This document shows positions 4,652 through 5,144 of a stretch of DNA of 5,144 nt, piece after piece (the stretch's first letter is position 1; every line of letters starts with the position of its first letter). The notes beneath the pieces were generated by a model. That model was not told the DNA's origin, ran no database searches, and worked only from the letters and a program-made list of their open reading frames with translations. The stretch is from Clostridiales bacterium (GTDB lineage Bacteria > Bacillota > Clostridia > Lachnospirales > Lachnospiraceae), in the NCBI GenBank assembly GCA_018369015.1, contig JAGZDD010000224.1:1-5144 (forward strand), read 5' to 3'. The position numbers and the translations under genes were made by a program.

Positions 4652-5144
4652 ATGAAAACATCGGACTTTTATTTCGACCTGCCCCAGGAGCTTATCGCCC
4701 AGGATCCCCTTACAGACCGCTCCGGTTCCCGGCTCATGGTGCTAAACCGCCAGACAGGGGAGGTTTCCCATCATATATTTAAAGAAGTTATTGACTTTTT
4801 AAACCCCGGCGACTGCCTTGTTGTAAATAATACAAAGGTAATTCCGGCCAGGCTGCACGGCGTCAAGGAAGACACCGGCGCCCATGTGGAGGTACTTCTC
4901 TTAAAGCGTCTTAAAAACGATGTTTGGGAAACCCTTGTAAAGCCAGGCAAAAAGCTGCGCCCCGGCGCAAAAATCTCCTTTGGAGACGGACTTTTGAGGG
5001 CAGAAGTGCTTGATATTGTCGATGAAGGCAACCGCCGCATTCATTTTATTTACGATGGTATTTTTGAAGAAATTCTTGACCGTCTTGGGGAAATGCCCCT
5101 GCCGCCTTACATTACCCACAAGCTCGAAGATAAAAACCGCTATC
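4652..5144 (+). CDS. queA: tRNA S-adenosylmethionine ribosyltransferase-isomerase (QueA), 3' end cut off by the window edge
   Basis: QueA transfers and isomerises the ribosyl part of S-adenosylmethionine onto 7-aminomethyl-7-deazaguanine at the wobble position of GUN-anticodon tRNAs, giving epoxyqueuosine, the penultimate step of queuosine synthesis in the cytoplasm. I translated 164 residues in an open frame; the family is about 340, so half is missing on the right. Recognisable family blocks are MKTSDFYFDLPQELIAQDPL at 1-20, DRSGSRLMVLNRQTGE at 22-37, PGDCLVVNNTKVIPARLHG at about 53-71, WETLVKPGKKLRPG at about 93-106, and LGEMPLPPYITHKLEDKNRY ending at 164. AGGAGG lies 9 nt upstream of the ATG. 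The gene has its own promoter inside the tail of tag and a roughly 215-nt leader that includes repeat B. In other bacteria queA often precedes tgt; that gene would lie beyond the window. Confidence 0.97.
   Translation, partial: MKTSDFYFDLPQELIAQDPLTDRSGSRLMVLNRQTGEVSHHIFKEVIDFLNPGDCLVVNNTKVIPARLHGVKEDTGAHVEVLLLKRLKNDVWETLVKPGKKLRPGAKISFGDGLLRAEVLDIVDEGNRRIHFIYDGIFEEILDRLGEMPLPPYITHKLEDKNRY

Noticed and set aside
4560..4655. Small frame from GTG 4560 (or ATG 4581) whose TGA overlaps the queA ATG
   Set aside because: The overlap would fit translational coupling, but the AGGAGG at 4536-4541 is 18 nt from the GTG, the ATG has no site, and the frame crosses a hairpin; it is probably chance.
4564..5119. 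Plus- and minus-strand frames overlapping queA
   Set aside because: QueA is recognised over its full visible length, so frames in other phases or on the other strand are shadows.

Overview
The window looks like a low-to-medium GC Clostridia genome, most likely Lachnospiraceae. That placement is an inference from the tryptophan T-box, the strong AGGAGG ribosome binding sites, the sigma-A-type promoters and the flavour of the proteins; no marker gene fixes the species. It holds four protein genes and an unusually large amount of structured intergenic DNA.

Left part (minus strand): a sigma-A promoter (1848-1876, TTGACA-N17-TATAAT) starts a leader with a complete tryptophan-type T-box riboswitch. 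The specifier codon is UGG, the T-box is AAGGUGGCACCGCGG, and an intrinsic terminator ends at about 1525. The leader continues for another 440 nt before trpE (anthranilate synthase component I, 361 residues visible, cut by the left edge). Those 440 nt are mostly two tandem, diverged structured repeats (A1 1393-1523, A2 1216-1392). Each begins with the same 13-mer, TTTACTATGAAAG, followed by a roughly 60-nt palindrome whose arms differ between copies by compensating changes.

Middle: 1877-2261 is a gene-free stretch packed with hairpins. Then comes a minus-strand aldo/keto reductase with two C-terminal 4Fe-4S motifs (2262-3362). It has a stretched promoter spanned by a CCTCAAGT/ACTTTAGG dyad, typical of MerR-family control. 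The 458-bp divergent region to its right holds that promoter, another cruciform-like repeat (R2) related to the one at 1916, and the leader of tag.

Right part (plus strand): tag (DNA-3-methyladenine glycosylase I, 3821-4411) is followed by queA (tRNA S-adenosylmethionine ribosyltransferase-isomerase, 164 residues visible, cut by the right edge). A promoter for queA overlaps the end of tag. Between that promoter and queA lies a third copy (B, 4432-4559) of the repeat found upstream of trpE, in the same orientation as the gene it precedes.

The four genes belong to separate processes: tryptophan synthesis, redox metabolism, alkylation repair and queuosine modification. They do not form one system. 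The most noteworthy content is the A1/A2/B family of structured 5'-leader elements. It could be a mobile noncoding RNA; a HEARO/omega-RNA-like origin is one testable idea.
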